Part shown: positions 1 through 9,993 of the stretch, in pieces
How the letters are laid out: every line of letters begins with the position of its first letter
Position numbering within the stretch: the stretch's first letter is position 1
NCBI RefSeq assembly: GCF_000418325.1
Contig: NC_021658.1
Coordinates: 4,258,501-4,322,500, forward strand
Reading direction: 5' to 3'
Length of the DNA: 64,000 nucleotides
Source of the DNA: Sorangium cellulosum So0157-2
GTDB lineage: Bacteria > Myxococcota_A > Polyangia > Polyangiales > Polyangiaceae
The notes under the pieces: generated by a model
What the model was told of the DNA's origin: nothing
Database searches by the model: none
Seen by the model: the letters and a program-made list of their open reading frames with translations, nothing else
Position numbers and translations under genes: made by a program

Positions 1-1609
1 TCGCGGCGTCCTCGATGTCCGTGATGACGTCGAGCCGCTTCGCGCCGTCGTCCGCGTGCAGCCACGTCTTGCCGTAACCGTCGCTCCCCCGGACGTTCGG
101 CTCGACGAACACGAACCCCGCGTCCACGAAGATCTGCGCGCGCGCGTTGAACCCCGCCCTGGTCTGGCTCTCCGGGCCGCCATGGAAATGGACGATGACC
201 GGACACGGCCGCTCGCACCGGGCAGGGCGCCGCACGAACATCGGGATCTGCGCCCCGTCGCGCGCCGGATAGGACTCCAGCGTGACCGCCGCGAACGCGT
301 CCGGCGGCATCTCGGGCATGCTCGGGGTGTGCCACTGCGTCAGCTTGCCGGTGGTCCAGTCGAGGACGTAGCTCGCCGCCGGCGCCCTCGAGGTCTCCAG
401 GAGCAGCGTCGTGAACCGGCCGTCCGGCGTCGTCGCGACCGGCACCACGTGATCCGCCGCCGGCAGCGCGGGCAGCTTGACCTCGCGGTACGACCTCGCG
501 TCGAGCGCGCGGAGCCGCGTGTAGCCCCGCTCGTTCACCGTGTAGAGCACCCGCCTCCGCGCCCGATCGATGGAGAAGGCGCTGACGTCGAACGGGATCT
601 CCGGCGTGATCGGCGTGAGCTTCCCCGCCTTCCAGCTGTAGAGCCGGCGGTGCTCCCCGAGGCGCGGCGTGAGGACGAGGACCTCGCCGGGCGCCGCGCC
701 GTACATGGCCCTGTAGTCCTCGCGCTCGCCCTGCCCGAAGAGGGGAGTGAGCGCCCCGGCCGCCGGATCGGCCTTTGCGGCGCCCGGCGCCCACTCGTAG
801 AGCTCGCTCATGTTGGAGCCGACGTCCCTGGCGAGCAGCAGGCGGCCTCCCGCCGCGGCGTCCACGGCGCGCCAGATGCCCTCGCGATCGAACACGAGCT
901 CGCGCTGCTTCGACGCGATGTCATACCGGTAGATGGCATACGCGTCCTTCTTGATGTCGTTGGCCCGGTAATAGACGGTTCGCCCGTCGTCGGAGACGAG
1001 CTGCAGCTGCGTCTGCACGCCGGGCTTGTGCTGGATGGCGAGGAGCGGCCCGCCCTTCGCGTCCTGGAGATAGAGCCCGGGGTTCTCCTCGCCCTTGCGA
1101 TCGCGCGAGAGGACGAGGTGCGCGCCGCCCGGCGTGACGTCCACCACCACCGCCGGATCCTCGCCGCCCGTCAGCTGCAGCGGGAAGCGCTGCGGCCCGT
1201 CGAGCCGGAAGACCTGCCTGGTCCCCGTGATCGTCCAGGTGAAGTAGAGCGCCTTGCCGTCCGGCCCGAGGAAGCCGCCCCCGGGCGCGCGCACGTCGAG
1301 CAGCGCCTGGATCCGGCGCGACACGTCGTCCGGGAGCGGAGGCGGGGCGTAACGCGCCAGGGTCTCCGGAGAAACGCTCGCCGCGCCGTGCCCCTCGTAC
1401 CCCGGCCGCGCCGGCGCGGGCGCAGGCCGCGGCGCCTCGGCGGGGGCCGACGGCGAAGGCGCAGCGGGCGCGGCCGGCCGGGGCGCGGCCGGCGCAGGCG
1501 CCGTCGGGGCGGGCGCGCACGCGGCGGAGAGGGCCAACAAGCCGAGCCAGGAGCGCAGCGCGCCGTCGTGGCGCGGGCGCCGCGTCGAGCAGGACGACAT
1601 GCGGCGCAT
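1..1609 (-). CDS. S9-family prolyl oligopeptidase-like peptidase (partial, C-terminus off window)
   Basis: The minus-strand frame stays open from an ATG at 1609 (a second in-frame ATG lies at 1600) to the window edge. The N-terminus has a hydrophobic stretch ending LLALSAAC, a lipobox, so a secreted lipoprotein is likely. A Pro/Ala-rich linker follows, then a region of repeated short strands with motifs such as SDDGRTVYYR, typical of the beta-propeller of S9 peptidases. The last visible residues (HADDGAKRLDVITDIEDA) match the entry to the alpha/beta-hydrolase domain of the dipeptidyl-peptidase/acylaminoacyl-peptidase group. The catalytic Ser, Asp and His would lie beyond base 1 and cannot be checked. 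Such enzymes cut short peptides after Pro or other residues in the periplasm. Family call is good; substrate unknown. Confidence 0.8.
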   Translation of the reverse strand, partial: MRRMSSCSTRRPRHDGALRSWLGLLALSAACAPAPTAPAPAAPRPAAPAAPSPSAPAEAPRPAPAPARPGYEGHGAASVSPETLARYAPPPLPDDVSRRIQALLDVRAPGGGFLGPDGKALYFTWTITGTRQVFRLDGPQRFPLQLTGGEDPAVVVDVTPGGAHLVLSRDRKGEENPGLYLQDAKGGPLLAIQHKPGVQTQLQLVSDDGRTVYYRANDIKKDAYAIYRYDIASKQRELVFDREGIWRAVDAAAGGRLLLARDVGSNMSELYEWAPGAAKADPAAGALTPLFGQGEREDYRAMYGAAPGEVLVLTPRLGEHRRLYSWKAGKLTPITPEIPFDVSAFSIDRARRRVLYTVNERGYTRLRALDARSYREVKLPALPAADHVVPVATTPDGRFTTLLLETSRAPAASYVLDWTTGKLTQWHTPSMPEMPPDAFAAVTLESYPARDGAQIPMFVRRPARCERPCPVIVHFHGGPESQTRAGFNARAQIFVDAGFVFVEPNVRGSDGYGKTWLHADDGAKRLDVITDIEDAA

Positions 1610-1721
1610 TTCGCCGGAGCGGCCGCGCCCCGGCAAGGTCAAAGGCCGCGGCGACCGGCCCGGATCGCCGGAGCGGCGGCGCCCCGGCGGGGCCCGAGGC
1701 CGCGGCGGCGACCGGGGCGGC

Positions 1722-4700
1722 TCAGTCGGGCTCGCCCGGGAGCCTCAGGCGGCCGAGGGCCGCCTCCGCCGCCGCGAGCTCCGCCGCGAGCTTCCGCAGC
1801 AGCTCGGCTTCCTCCCCCTGGAGCGAGATGTTCGGGACGAGCGCGTTCAGGGCTCGGCGGTTGTACGCGAGCCCGAGCGGCGAGCCCTTCTCGAGGTTCA
1901 TCGCCATGGACTCGGCCAGGAGCGAGAGCGCCTCCCGGTGCAGCCCCTTCGCCGAGAGCACCTCCGCGAGCGCGGCCGTCGAGCGGGCCAGGCCGATGAG
2001 ATCGCCGAGCGCCTCCTCGGCCTCGATCGCCGCGGTCAGGCGCTGCGTCGCGCGATCGAGCCGGCCCTTGCGGAGCTCCAGCCGGCCGATCGTCTCCCAC
2101 ACCCGGGCGAGCTCCCGGGTGTCCCCGAGCTGCTTGTAGGTGCGCTCGGCGGCGAGCGCGTGATCGATCCCCATCGACAGGGCGTCGGACTCGCGCCCGG
2201 GCCGGGCGGGGACGTGGAGCGGGATCCGCGCGAAGAGGTGATCCGTCTCGGCCAGCTCGACGCGCGCCACCGGATCGACCCGGGCCCGCTCCTCGAAGAC
2301 GCGGCGCGACTCGGTGAGGAGGTGCGTCGCCCGGACGGGATCGCCCATGCGCACGTAGACCGCCGCCTGATCGTTGAGCAGCCGGGCCGAGCCGAGCGCG
2401 TCCCCGGCGTCGAGCAGCAGGCGGCTCGCCGTCGTGAGCTCCTCGAGCGCGCGCTCCAGCGAGCGCATGTCGCCGACGTCGTAGCAGACGCTCGCGATGA
2501 GCGCGGCGACCTCGGCGTGCAGCTCCGGCGGGTCGCCCTGCGCGAGGAGCGCCCGCGCGGCGTCGAGCACCTCGAGCGCGCCCGCGAGCGTGAACGCCGG
2601 ATCCGGGCCGGCCGCCTGCCATTGCACCCGGGCGATGCCCGCGAGCGCGCCGATGCGGAGCCGCCGGCGCGCGGGGCTGGCCGGCAGGCCGTCGAGCAGC
2701 GCGAGCGCCTTCTGCCCGTAGCTCAGCGCCTGGGGATACGCGCCCATGGCGGCCGCCTCCGCCGCGGCCGCGCGGTAACGCCGCGCCGCCTCCTCGAGCT
2801 CGCCGGCCTCGGTCAGGTGGGCTGCCGCGCGCGCGTCGTGGGGCCGGCGTCCGGCGCTGGCCGCGGGCGCGGGCGGGGCGCTCGGCGCCTCGGCGGGGTC
2901 GGGCTCCGGCGGGGCCGGGTGCACGGACACGCCGAGCGGCGCCGCGCCGCGCAGGGATTCGGCCGCCGCGCGCGCCGGGTCGACGCGCGCTCCTCCGACG
3001 GCGTCGGCCGCCGGAGGCCGGAAGGACGGGCGGGATCCGCCGGTCGACGAGCGCTCGGACAGCGCGGCGGGGACGCGCAGCGCGCCCCCGCGGAGCGAGC
3101 GGATCGGCTCGTCCGCCGGGGCGCCGGCGCCGCCGGGCGCGAGATCGCGGGGGACCCGCACCGGCCCCGGGATGGGCGCGTCCAGCGAGTCGGGCGGGGC
3201 GTCGAACCGGACGGACTCGGGCGGCTCGGAGAGGCGGCGGCTCTCCGGGGTGCGGTGGAACAGCTCGGCGTAAGGCCACGGCGGGTTGCCCGGCCCGGCG
3301 GGCGCGATCGGCGTGGACCTGTCCTGGCCGCCACGGGGCGGGGCGCGGCGCGCGCCGCTCATGGACGGGCCGCCGGCATAGGCCGCGGCCGGCGGCGGTC
3401 GCAGCGTCTCCGCCGCGCGAGGTACCCCGCCGCGCGCCGCCGGGAGCGCGGCGTCGGCGCCCTTGTCCCGGTCGTCGGCGGCCGCCGCGCCGCTGCCCTC
3501 GGGGCCCTGCAACGCGGCGGCGGGCGCGCCCGGCGATGCGGCGGTCGGCGGGGGCATCGCGGCGCTCGTGCGCGGGGTCGCGACGGCCGGGATCGACGTG
3601 GACGACGGGGTGGTCGCGAGCGGCGCCGCCGCGCCGGGCCTCGCCAGCCCGGCGGCCCGCGCGGCGGCGTCGTCGCCGCGCGGCGCGCTCACGCCCGCGC
3701 CGCTGGCGAGGTGCCGCTCGACGGCCGGCGCCAGGGCGGCCGCGTGCTGGGTCGGCGGCGCCGCGGCGTGCGCCGGCGGCGCGGGGGTGGGTGCGGGCGG
3801 CGCGGGAGGCGCCGCGGCGAGGCCCGTCGCGGGGTCGGGCGCGGCTGCGCGCGGGTCGGGCGCCGCGGCGCGCGGCTCGTGCGCGGCGGGAGCGTCCGGC
3901 GCGACCGGCTCGTCGCTGAGGAGCGTCGCGAGCCGCCGGTGCCACAGCCGCGCGAGCGACGGGAGGATCGACCCGCGGAGCGCCTCGACGGTCGCCGGCG
4001 GGAGATGGAACCGCCCCTCGCCGCGGTCCTCGACCGGAACGCCCGCGTCGGCGGCGCGCTGCAGCGCCTCGAGCACGTCGACCGCGTCCACGCGGAGGAG
4101 CGCGGCGACGAGCTCGCTCTCGAACCCCGAGCCGACGATCGCGCCGGCCCGGAGCACCCGGAGCACCTCGCCGGGCAGCTCGCGCAGCGCGATCTGCGCC
4201 GGCGGCGGGGGCGCGCTCACGCTCGTCAGCGTGGTCGTCGCCTCCGGCGGCCGGAGGATCGCGTCGGCGCCGAGGGCGGCGCGCACCGCGTTGAGCAGAT
4301 CGCCGGCGGGGCCGGCGGGCGCGTGCAGGCGGAAGGACAGGACGAGCGCGACCCGGAGCGCCTCGGGGCGGGACATCACCCGCCGCAGCACGTCGAGCGA
4401 GGCGTGATCGGCGAGCTCCACCGCGTCGAAGACGATGGCCCACCTGCGATCGGTCTGCTGCGCGAGGCGGTTCGCGGTCTCGATGAACTCGACGTCGACC
4501 ATCCGCTCGTGCACGTCGCCGAGGAGCCGGCGCCGGAGCCCCGAGACGACGCGGATCCGCGCCTGATCGAGCAGCGGGGGCGCCCCGCCGACGAGCCGCT
4601 CGACCTTGGTCCGCACCTCGTGCAGCGGCCCCAGCGTCACCTCCGGCACGTCGCAGCGCACGCGCAGGACGCGCAGCCCGAGGTGGGACGGAGGCTCGCC

Positions 4701-4763
4701 GGGGACGATGTCGAGCAAGGCCGTGTGCCTGCCCTCAGAGACGCGCTGCCAAAGCTGTTCCAC
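1722..4763 (-). CDS. Large TPR-repeat protein with degenerate STAND/AAA-like N-terminus
   Basis: I place the start at the GTG at 4763 because AAGGAG lies 7 nt upstream; the frame is open further but has no such site. This gives about 1013 aa. Residues 1-290 look like an ATPase-derived domain: there is a Walker-B-like strand (WAIVFDAVELAD) and a winged-helix-like stretch, but no P-loop is visible. A long Pro/Ala/Arg low-complexity linker follows (roughly 300-600). The C-terminal 400 residues are helix-turn-helix repeats rich in A/L with paired Tyr/Gly positions (for example AYPQALSYGQKALALLDGLP), as in tetratricopeptide repeats. A protein-interaction or signalling scaffold is likely. No operon partner overlaps it, and the exact role is unknown. 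Confidence 0.7.
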   Translation of the reverse strand: MEQLWQRVSEGRHTALLDIVPGEPPSHLGLRVLRVRCDVPEVTLGPLHEVRTKVERLVGGAPPLLDQARIRVVSGLRRRLLGDVHERMVDVEFIETANRLAQQTDRRWAIVFDAVELADHASLDVLRRVMSRPEALRVALVLSFRLHAPAGPAGDLLNAVRAALGADAILRPPEATTTLTSVSAPPPPAQIALRELPGEVLRVLRAGAIVGSGFESELVAALLRVDAVDVLEALQRAADAGVPVEDRGEGRFHLPPATVEALRGSILPSLARLWHRRLATLLSDEPVAPDAPAAHEPRAAAPDPRAAAPDPATGLAAAPPAPPAPTPAPPAHAAAPPTQHAAALAPAVERHLASGAGVSAPRGDDAAARAAGLARPGAAAPLATTPSSTSIPAVATPRTSAAMPPPTAASPGAPAAALQGPEGSGAAAADDRDKGADAALPAARGGVPRAAETLRPPPAAAYAGGPSMSGARRAPPRGGQDRSTPIAPAGPGNPPWPYAELFHRTPESRRLSEPPESVRFDAPPDSLDAPIPGPVRVPRDLAPGGAGAPADEPIRSLRGGALRVPAALSERSSTGGSRPSFRPPAADAVGGARVDPARAAAESLRGAAPLGVSVHPAPPEPDPAEAPSAPPAPAASAGRRPHDARAAAHLTEAGELEEAARRYRAAAAEAAAMGAYPQALSYGQKALALLDGLPASPARRRLRIGALAGIARVQWQAAGPDPAFTLAGALEVLDAARALLAQGDPPELHAEVAALIASVCYDVGDMRSLERALEELTTASRLLLDAGDALGSARLLNDQAAVYVRMGDPVRATHLLTESRRVFEERARVDPVARVELAETDHLFARIPLHVPARPGRESDALSMGIDHALAAERTYKQLGDTRELARVWETIGRLELRKGRLDRATQRLTAAIEAEEALGDLIGLARSTAALAEVLSAKGLHREALSLLAESMAMNLEKGSPLGLAYNRRALNALVPNISLQGEEAELLRKLAAELAAAEAALGRLRLPGEPD

Positions 4764-4943
4764 GGTCCGCTCCTTCCGTATGCTCGCTCGGAGGCCTCGC
4801 GCGACTGCGCCCGCTCTTTGTAGACGCTTCCAGCGCCTCACGTCATGGGAATGGCAGCGTTTTCGCGGGGACCTCGCGGCGAGCGCGCCCGGTCGCGTCG
4901 TCGCGTCGTCGCGCGCGAGGGCGGGGCGCGGCGCGCGCCCGGG

Positions 4944-6107
4944 TCACGGCCGCCGGACGAACCTGTAGATCCCGCCGTCCTGCGAGAGCACGTAGAGCTC
5001 GCCGCGCGCGTCCTCCCCGAAGGACGTCACGCGCGAGAGGGCGCCGTCGGGATCGAGGATCGGCTTCCAGTCGGTCGGCTCCGTCGCGCGCCCGTCCTTC
5101 CAGCGGAAGCTGCGGAGGATCGCGGTGCAGTAGTCCGCGTAGAAATAGAGCCCGTCGAGCTCCGGCAGCTCCGCGCCGCGGTAGACGAAGCCGCCCGTGA
5201 TCGAGCAGCCGTCGTTGTGGGGGTACTCCAGGACCGGCGGCGTCAGCCCTTCGCGGCTGCAGGGGAGGTCGTGGAGGCAGTGCCCGTCCCCCTCGACCAC
5301 GTTCCACCCGAAATTGTGGCCCGCGAGCCGGTCGACCGGCGCGACGTGGACCTCCTCGTAGCGGTCCTGGCCGACGTCGGCGATGTACAGGTCGCCGGTC
5401 TTGCGGTCGAAGCTGTAGCGCCACGGGTTCCTGAGCCCGATCTGCACGATCTCCGGCGCGGGCCGCTCCTGCCCGTGGCCGTTCACGTCGAGCGCCAGCA
5501 TCTTGCCGAGCAGCGAGCGCCGGTTCTGCCCGTGGCCGTGGGGATCGTCGCGCTTGCCGCCGTCGCCGGTGCCGACATAGAGCCTGCCGTCCGGCCCGAA
5601 GGCGAGGTGGCCGCCGTTGTGGTTCGAGTACGGCTGCGCGACGTGGAGCAGCTCGCGCGCCGTCGCCGGATCCGCGCGCTCGGGGTCGCCCTGCGCCGCG
5701 CGGTACTCGACGACGCGGGTGTCGCCGCGCCGATCGGTGTAGTTGATGAAGAAGCGCCCGTTCTCGGCGTAGCGCGGGTGGAACGCGAGCCCGAGGAGGC
5801 CTTGCTCTTCCCCGGTCGAGACGAGCGCGGAGACGTCGAGGAACGGCGCGCCCTGGGCGCGGCCGCCCGCGAGGACGCGGATCCGCCCGGGTTTCTCGAC
5901 GACGAAGAGGCGCTCGCGGGCGTCGCCCGGCGCGAAGGTGAGCGCGACGGGCTGGTCGAGCCCGCGGGCGAACACGGAGAGCGTCACGGCGCGGGCGGCG
6001 TCCGCGGCCGGCGGCGGCGGCGGCGCGGGCGAGCCGCACGTGCAGCCGGGAGCGAGCGCCGCCGCGACGGCGGCGGCCGCGATGGGGCTGCGGCCTAGTA
6101 GCCCCAG
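4944..6107 (-). CDS. PQQ-dependent sugar (glucose/sorbosone-type) dehydrogenase, lipoprotein
   Basis: About 387 aa. The family is recognised from blade motifs: GLLGLAFHP near the N-terminus, NHNGGHLAFGPDGRLYVGTGDGG in the middle (a GTGDGG blade typical of soluble aldose sugar dehydrogenases), GLRNPWRYSFDR, and GFVYRG near the end. These enzymes oxidise sugars or other polyols in the periplasm using bound pyrroloquinoline quinone. No ATG, GTG or TTG exists near the N-terminus. The only plausible start keeping the signal peptide is a CTG at 6107, inside the last codons of the upstream gene and 5 nt after GGAG. It gives a short hydrophobic segment ending in APGC, so the protein is probably a lipoprotein. 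GTG codons further in would remove the signal. Family is confident; the start is not. Confidence 0.85.
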   Translation of the reverse strand: MGLLGRSPIAAAAVAAALAPGCTCGSPAPPPPPAADAARAVTLSVFARGLDQPVALTFAPGDARERLFVVEKPGRIRVLAGGRAQGAPFLDVSALVSTGEEQGLLGLAFHPRYAENGRFFINYTDRRGDTRVVEYRAAQGDPERADPATARELLHVAQPYSNHNGGHLAFGPDGRLYVGTGDGGKRDDPHGHGQNRRSLLGKMLALDVNGHGQERPAPEIVQIGLRNPWRYSFDRKTGDLYIADVGQDRYEEVHVAPVDRLAGHNFGWNVVEGDGHCLHDLPCSREGLTPPVLEYPHNDGCSITGGFVYRGAELPELDGLYFYADYCTAILRSFRWKDGRATEPTDWKPILDPDGALSRVTSFGEDARGELYVLSQDGGIYRFVRRP

Positions 6108-6649
6108 AGGAACTCCGCGCGGGCGAACGCCGTGAAGTAGCTCCCCGGACCGTCGCCCGCGCCGGGGAGGAGCAGCGTGTACTTGCCGGCGAAGCCCGCG
6201 GCGAACTGGCGGTTGAAGGCGTAGTCGATGCCGAACGGGACCGAGACCCCGAACTGCCCTCGGTGGCAGCTCGGCCGACCATACGAGCCGCACGGGGCGA
6301 GGCGCACGCTGTCGTAGGCGCCGGTCATGAGGCCGATGTACGGCACCCACTGCAGGATATCGATGACGTAGGTGGCGCCGGCCGACGCGCCGAGGAACAT
6401 GAGATCGCCCCCCGGGTGCGACGCGGTGTCGAGCTCGACGATCGCGTTGAAGGCGTCCGTGAGCCCGTAGGCGACGTGCAGGCCGCCGCCGAGCCCCGGG
6501 TACGTCCCGCCGTCCGCGAGGAGCGCGTACCCGACGCTGGCGCCGGCGTGCCATTGCCGTTCGAAGGCGTCGGCCCGCGAGGGGGCGAGGAGCGCGGCGA
6601 GGGCGAGCGCGGCGGCGGCGGTCAGCGGGGCGGCTGGGGAGCGTCTCAT
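6095..6649 (-). CDS. Outer-membrane beta-barrel-like protein
   Basis: 184 aa from ATG 6649. Residues 2-24 form a clear Sec signal (positive start, Ala/Leu core, cleavage after SRADA). The mature part alternates short hydrophobic/aromatic strands with Gly turns (AGASVGYALL, GGGLHVAYGLTDAF, GVSVPFGIDYAF) and ends in an aromatic residue (FLWGY), features of small 8-stranded outer-membrane proteins. Two Cys in the loop (APCGSYGRPSC) may form a disulfide. Its last 13 nt overlap the sugar dehydrogenase reading frame, so the two are probably translated together. Substrate or role cannot be inferred. Confidence 0.7.
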   Translation of the reverse strand: MRRSPAAPLTAAAALALAALLAPSRADAFERQWHAGASVGYALLADGGTYPGLGGGLHVAYGLTDAFNAIVELDTASHPGGDLMFLGASAGATYVIDILQWVPYIGLMTGAYDSVRLAPCGSYGRPSCHRGQFGVSVPFGIDYAFNRQFAAGFAGKYTLLLPGAGDGPGSYFTAFARAEFLWGY

Positions 6650-6776
6650 GGTCGGTGGCGGCGAGCAGCCCAGGGCGCCCCCGCGCCGAACCACGGAGCG
6701 AGGGCGACGGCGGCGCGCGCCGGGCGCTCGAGGGGCGCGCGCGGCGCGAGGCTAGCACGCGCGCCGCGGGACATGC

Positions 6777-7475
6777 TCAGCGGAGCTGCTCGCGGCGGGG
6801 GGAGGCGCGGGACGCGCCCGCGTCGTCCTCCTCGAACTCCTCGGCGTAGATCCGCGCCGCGGGGTCGGCCGCGCCGTGGCCCGGATCGATGCGGAGCGAG
6901 GGTTGGGGGAAGCGGACGCCGGCCGCCCCCGAGACGCCGGGGAAGGTGTAGAGGATCTCGCCGCGATCGCCGATCTCGACGCCCACGTCGTCGGGGCGCT
7001 CCTTGGCGAGCTCGGTGAGCAGGGCGTCGGCCTCCGGGGCCGGCAGGTCGAGCGCGACGCCGACCTCCTGCGCGGTGAGCGGGCGGCGGCGGTGCGACGC
7101 GAGGGAGAAGATCGCTTGGACCTGCGCGTCGCGGGAGGCCTTCACCCCGGACCGGGAGAGCTTCCGCCCGCTGACGAGGAGGAGCAGGCCGAGCGTCAGG
7201 GCGATGAACCCGATCGGCAAGCCGATCGCGAGGCCGGCGATCGAGCCCGGGAACAGCGCGGCGGCGCCCAGCCCGAGGAGCAGCGCCAGCGCGGTGCCCC
7301 CGATGAGGACCAGCCAGCCGAGCACGCCCGCGACGGCCCCGCCGACCCTGGACGGCTTCCCCGCCAGGCTGACCGACTTGCCCGCGAAGGGCAGGCGCTC
7401 CCGGCCGCACGCGGTGCAGTACGCCGCGAGCCCGCGGTGGATGACCGGCGCGTTCTTTCCGCAATGAGGACACAT
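6777..7475 (-). CDS. Zinc-ribbon inner-membrane protein
   Basis: 232 aa from ATG 7475. The protein opens with a double CxxC zinc ribbon (CPHCGK at the start, CTACGR about 20 residues later). Two adjoining hydrophobic helices follow (GVLGWLVLIGGTALALLLG and AIGLPIGFIALTLGLLLLVSG), forming a hairpin in the membrane. The cytosolic C-terminal part (from about residue 110) has a helix-rich segment with RRPLTAQEVGVALDLP, reminiscent of a winged-helix domain, and an acidic tail. The frame is open upstream to 7589 but the zinc ribbon should begin at this Met. A membrane-bound regulator or sensor is possible; no specific family is recognised. Confidence 0.65.
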   Translation of the reverse strand: MCPHCGKNAPVIHRGLAAYCTACGRERLPFAGKSVSLAGKPSRVGGAVAGVLGWLVLIGGTALALLLGLGAAALFPGSIAGLAIGLPIGFIALTLGLLLLVSGRKLSRSGVKASRDAQVQAIFSLASHRRRPLTAQEVGVALDLPAPEADALLTELAKERPDDVGVEIGDRGEILYTFPGVSGAAGVRFPQPSLRIDPGHGAADPAARIYAEEFEEDDAGASRASPRREQLR

Positions 7476-7653
7476 GACGACTCTCTCCGCGAGCAGCTCT
7501 TCGCGAGCCAGGCTGTAGCGTAGGAACCGAGCCCCCCCACCGCCAGATGTACGATGATGTGCTCTCCAGGTTTTTCGGGGGCATGCCACGGAACGCCGGC
7601 GCGGTGGGGTCCGTCCCGGTGCGACGTGCCCGGCGCGCGCGGGCGCGCGGGCG

Positions 7654-9913
7654 TCAGAGGCCGAGGTAGCGCGCGATCTCGGCGCGGGCCGGGTCGGAGG
7701 CCACGGCGCGCAGGGCCTCGTACCGGCGTTGCCACGCGGCCGCGCTGCCGTCGTCTCCGCGCCACCGCGCCGCTTCGGCCCGGGCGAAGGCGACGTGTCG
7801 GAGCGAGAAGCGGGGGGCGTCGAGCGCGAGGAAGGCGTCGAGCCACACCTCGGCGTCCCCTTCGCCCTCGCCGAGCAGCTGCGCCGCGAGCGCGGCGTAC
7901 GGGACGAGCGCGGGCGGCGCGTCGCCCCGGCGGCGGAGGGCGGCGTAGCGGAGCGCGCGGCGCGTGGCCGGCGGCGCGTCGCGCGCGGCGCTCCAGGCCG
8001 CGAGCGCGCGCGCGAATGCCGGCTGGTCGCCGCGCGCCCAGGGCGCGTCGAGGCGCGCGAAGCCGACCCAGGGCCACGCGGCCGAGAGGTCCGCCGGCAG
8101 CAGCGCGGGCGGGCCGCCCTGCCGGAGCGGCGAGCCGCCCTCGGAGGGGGCGAGGGCGAGCCGGGTCCACCGCGCGCGCGCCTCGAGCAGCGCGAGCCCC
8201 GGCGGCGCGTCGCCGGCGCCCGCCGCGCGCGCGGCCGCGGCGGCCTCGTCGGCGAGCACCGCCGCGCGCGCGGCGTCGAGCCGGCGCCCCAGCGAGGCGA
8301 GGAGCTCGGCGCGCTGCAGGTGCACGGCCGCGCGGAGGGCCGGCGGCGCCGCGGCGAGATCGACGCGCTCGATGAGGTCGAGCGCGCGCGCGCGATCGCC
8401 CGCGAGGGTCCACGCGCTCGATCGCGCGAGCGCGCGGGCCGCTTCCGGCGCGAGCTCCGGGGCGAGCGCGCCGAGGCGGTCCAGGGCGTCGATCGCGCGG
8501 GCCGCGTCGCCCTCGAGGGCGAGCTCGCGCGCGGCCTTCAGCGCGAGGGCTCCCGCGGCGGCGCGCAGGGCGTCGCCGTCGGACGGCGACAGCTCGGGGG
8601 CGGCGGCCAGCTCGGCGGCGCGCGCCGCTGCGCGCGCGCGCAGCGAGCCGGCGACCACGGGCCTCGCGAGCCCGCGCTCCGGCAGCCAGTCGAGCGCGCG
8701 CAGCGAGCCCGCGCTCCGCGAGAGCGCCGCGCCGGCAGCCGCGCGGGCCGGGGCAGCGCCGGCTCCGGCGCCGACCACGACGGCGTCCGCGCCGGCCGTC
8801 TCGGTCCCGTCGCCCTCCGGCCGCGCGAGCGCGGCGGCCTCGACGGCGTCGAGCGCGCCGTCCTCCGCCAGCGCCACGGCGAGCAGATCGCCGCGGGCGT
8901 CCGGATCGAGCGCGTCGGCGGAGACGAGCAGGTCCCGGATCGCGCGCGCGGCGCGCCCCTTCGCGTCGGCGGCGTCCTCGCGGGCGGCGGCGAGGCGCGC
9001 GCTGCGCGAGCCGCGCCTCCACGGCGTCGGCCACGCCGGCCTCGGGGGCCTCCGGCATCGGCGGCGGCTCCACGCCGGCCCGGGCAGCGCAGGCGACGAG
9101 GACGGCGCGGACCTCGCCCCAGTCGCGCGCCATGCCCGCGTGGCGCTTCGAGGCCCGGTCGTCCTGGATCAGCGTCAGGAGCTCGGCGCCGCGCTTCGCG
9201 TCCGCGCTCGCGCCGAGGCAGAGGATCGCGGCGACCGTCGTGCGCAGATCCTCGTCGCGGGGGTCCATCCCCGCGTAGCCGTTCGCGATCGCGATCGCGC
9301 GCGGCAGGTCGCCCTCGGCGAGCGCCGCGCGGAGGGTCTGCACGCGCACGTGCCAGTCGGGCCAGCGATCCGGCTGCCCGAGGAGCGCGCGGCGGTCGCC
9401 GAGCCGCGCCGCCTCGCGCGCGAGGCTCGGCGCGCCGCGCGAGGGCCCCAGCTCGTCGAACGTGATGCGCCTGGAGCCGGCGGCGACCGTGGCCTCGGCC
9501 GTCGCCACCGCCTCGGTCGCCCTGGCGAGCGCCGCGCCGTCCGGCCGGCCGACGGCGGCGTCGACGTACTCGGCGACCGCGGCGCGCACGCCGAGCTCCT
9601 CGGCCAGCGCGCTCGCCGCGCCGTAGGTCCACGGCAGCCGCGACGGCAGCGCGAACCAGCGGATCTCGGGCCGGCAGTCGGGGAGCGCGGGGCCGCGCGG
9701 CGCCTCGATCGACGCGAGGCACGCCGCGGCGCTGCGCCTGCCGGCGAAGACCACCGCGACGGGCGCGAGGAGCACGAACACGAAGAGCGCCACGGCCGCC
9801 GTGGCGAGCACCAGGACGAGGGCGCGCTGCCAGCGCGGCCGCGCGGCCGCGGCGCCGCGGTGCAGGAGGGAGCCGTCGCCCTCGCGGGGCCGTGTCGTGG
9901 GCTGCGCGCGCAC
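7654..9913 (-). pseudogene. Membrane-anchored Ala-rich helical-repeat protein split by an apparent frameshift
   Basis: Two coding frames join into one gene. From the GTG at 9913 the first frame gives an N-terminal transmembrane helix (ALVLVLATAAVALFVFVLL) and then a periplasmic helical domain down to about base 9002. The second frame takes over at 9000 and runs to the stop at 7654 with the same Ala/Arg-rich helical composition. The junction lies in a GC-dinucleotide tract (cagcgcgcgcc), and removing one base restores a single protein of about 750 aa. Either a base-calling error or a true mutation would explain this. The second half alone has an internal ATG at 8877 but no obvious ribosome-binding site. 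The repeats look TPR-like; no catalytic motif is visible and the function is unknown. Confidence 0.6.
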
Positions 9914-9993
9914 GGGACCGCTATTAGCCCACGGCACGGCCGAGCGACACTGCCTCGGCGGCGCGGCCCGCCGCGTCGGGCCGGCGCGCGGCG

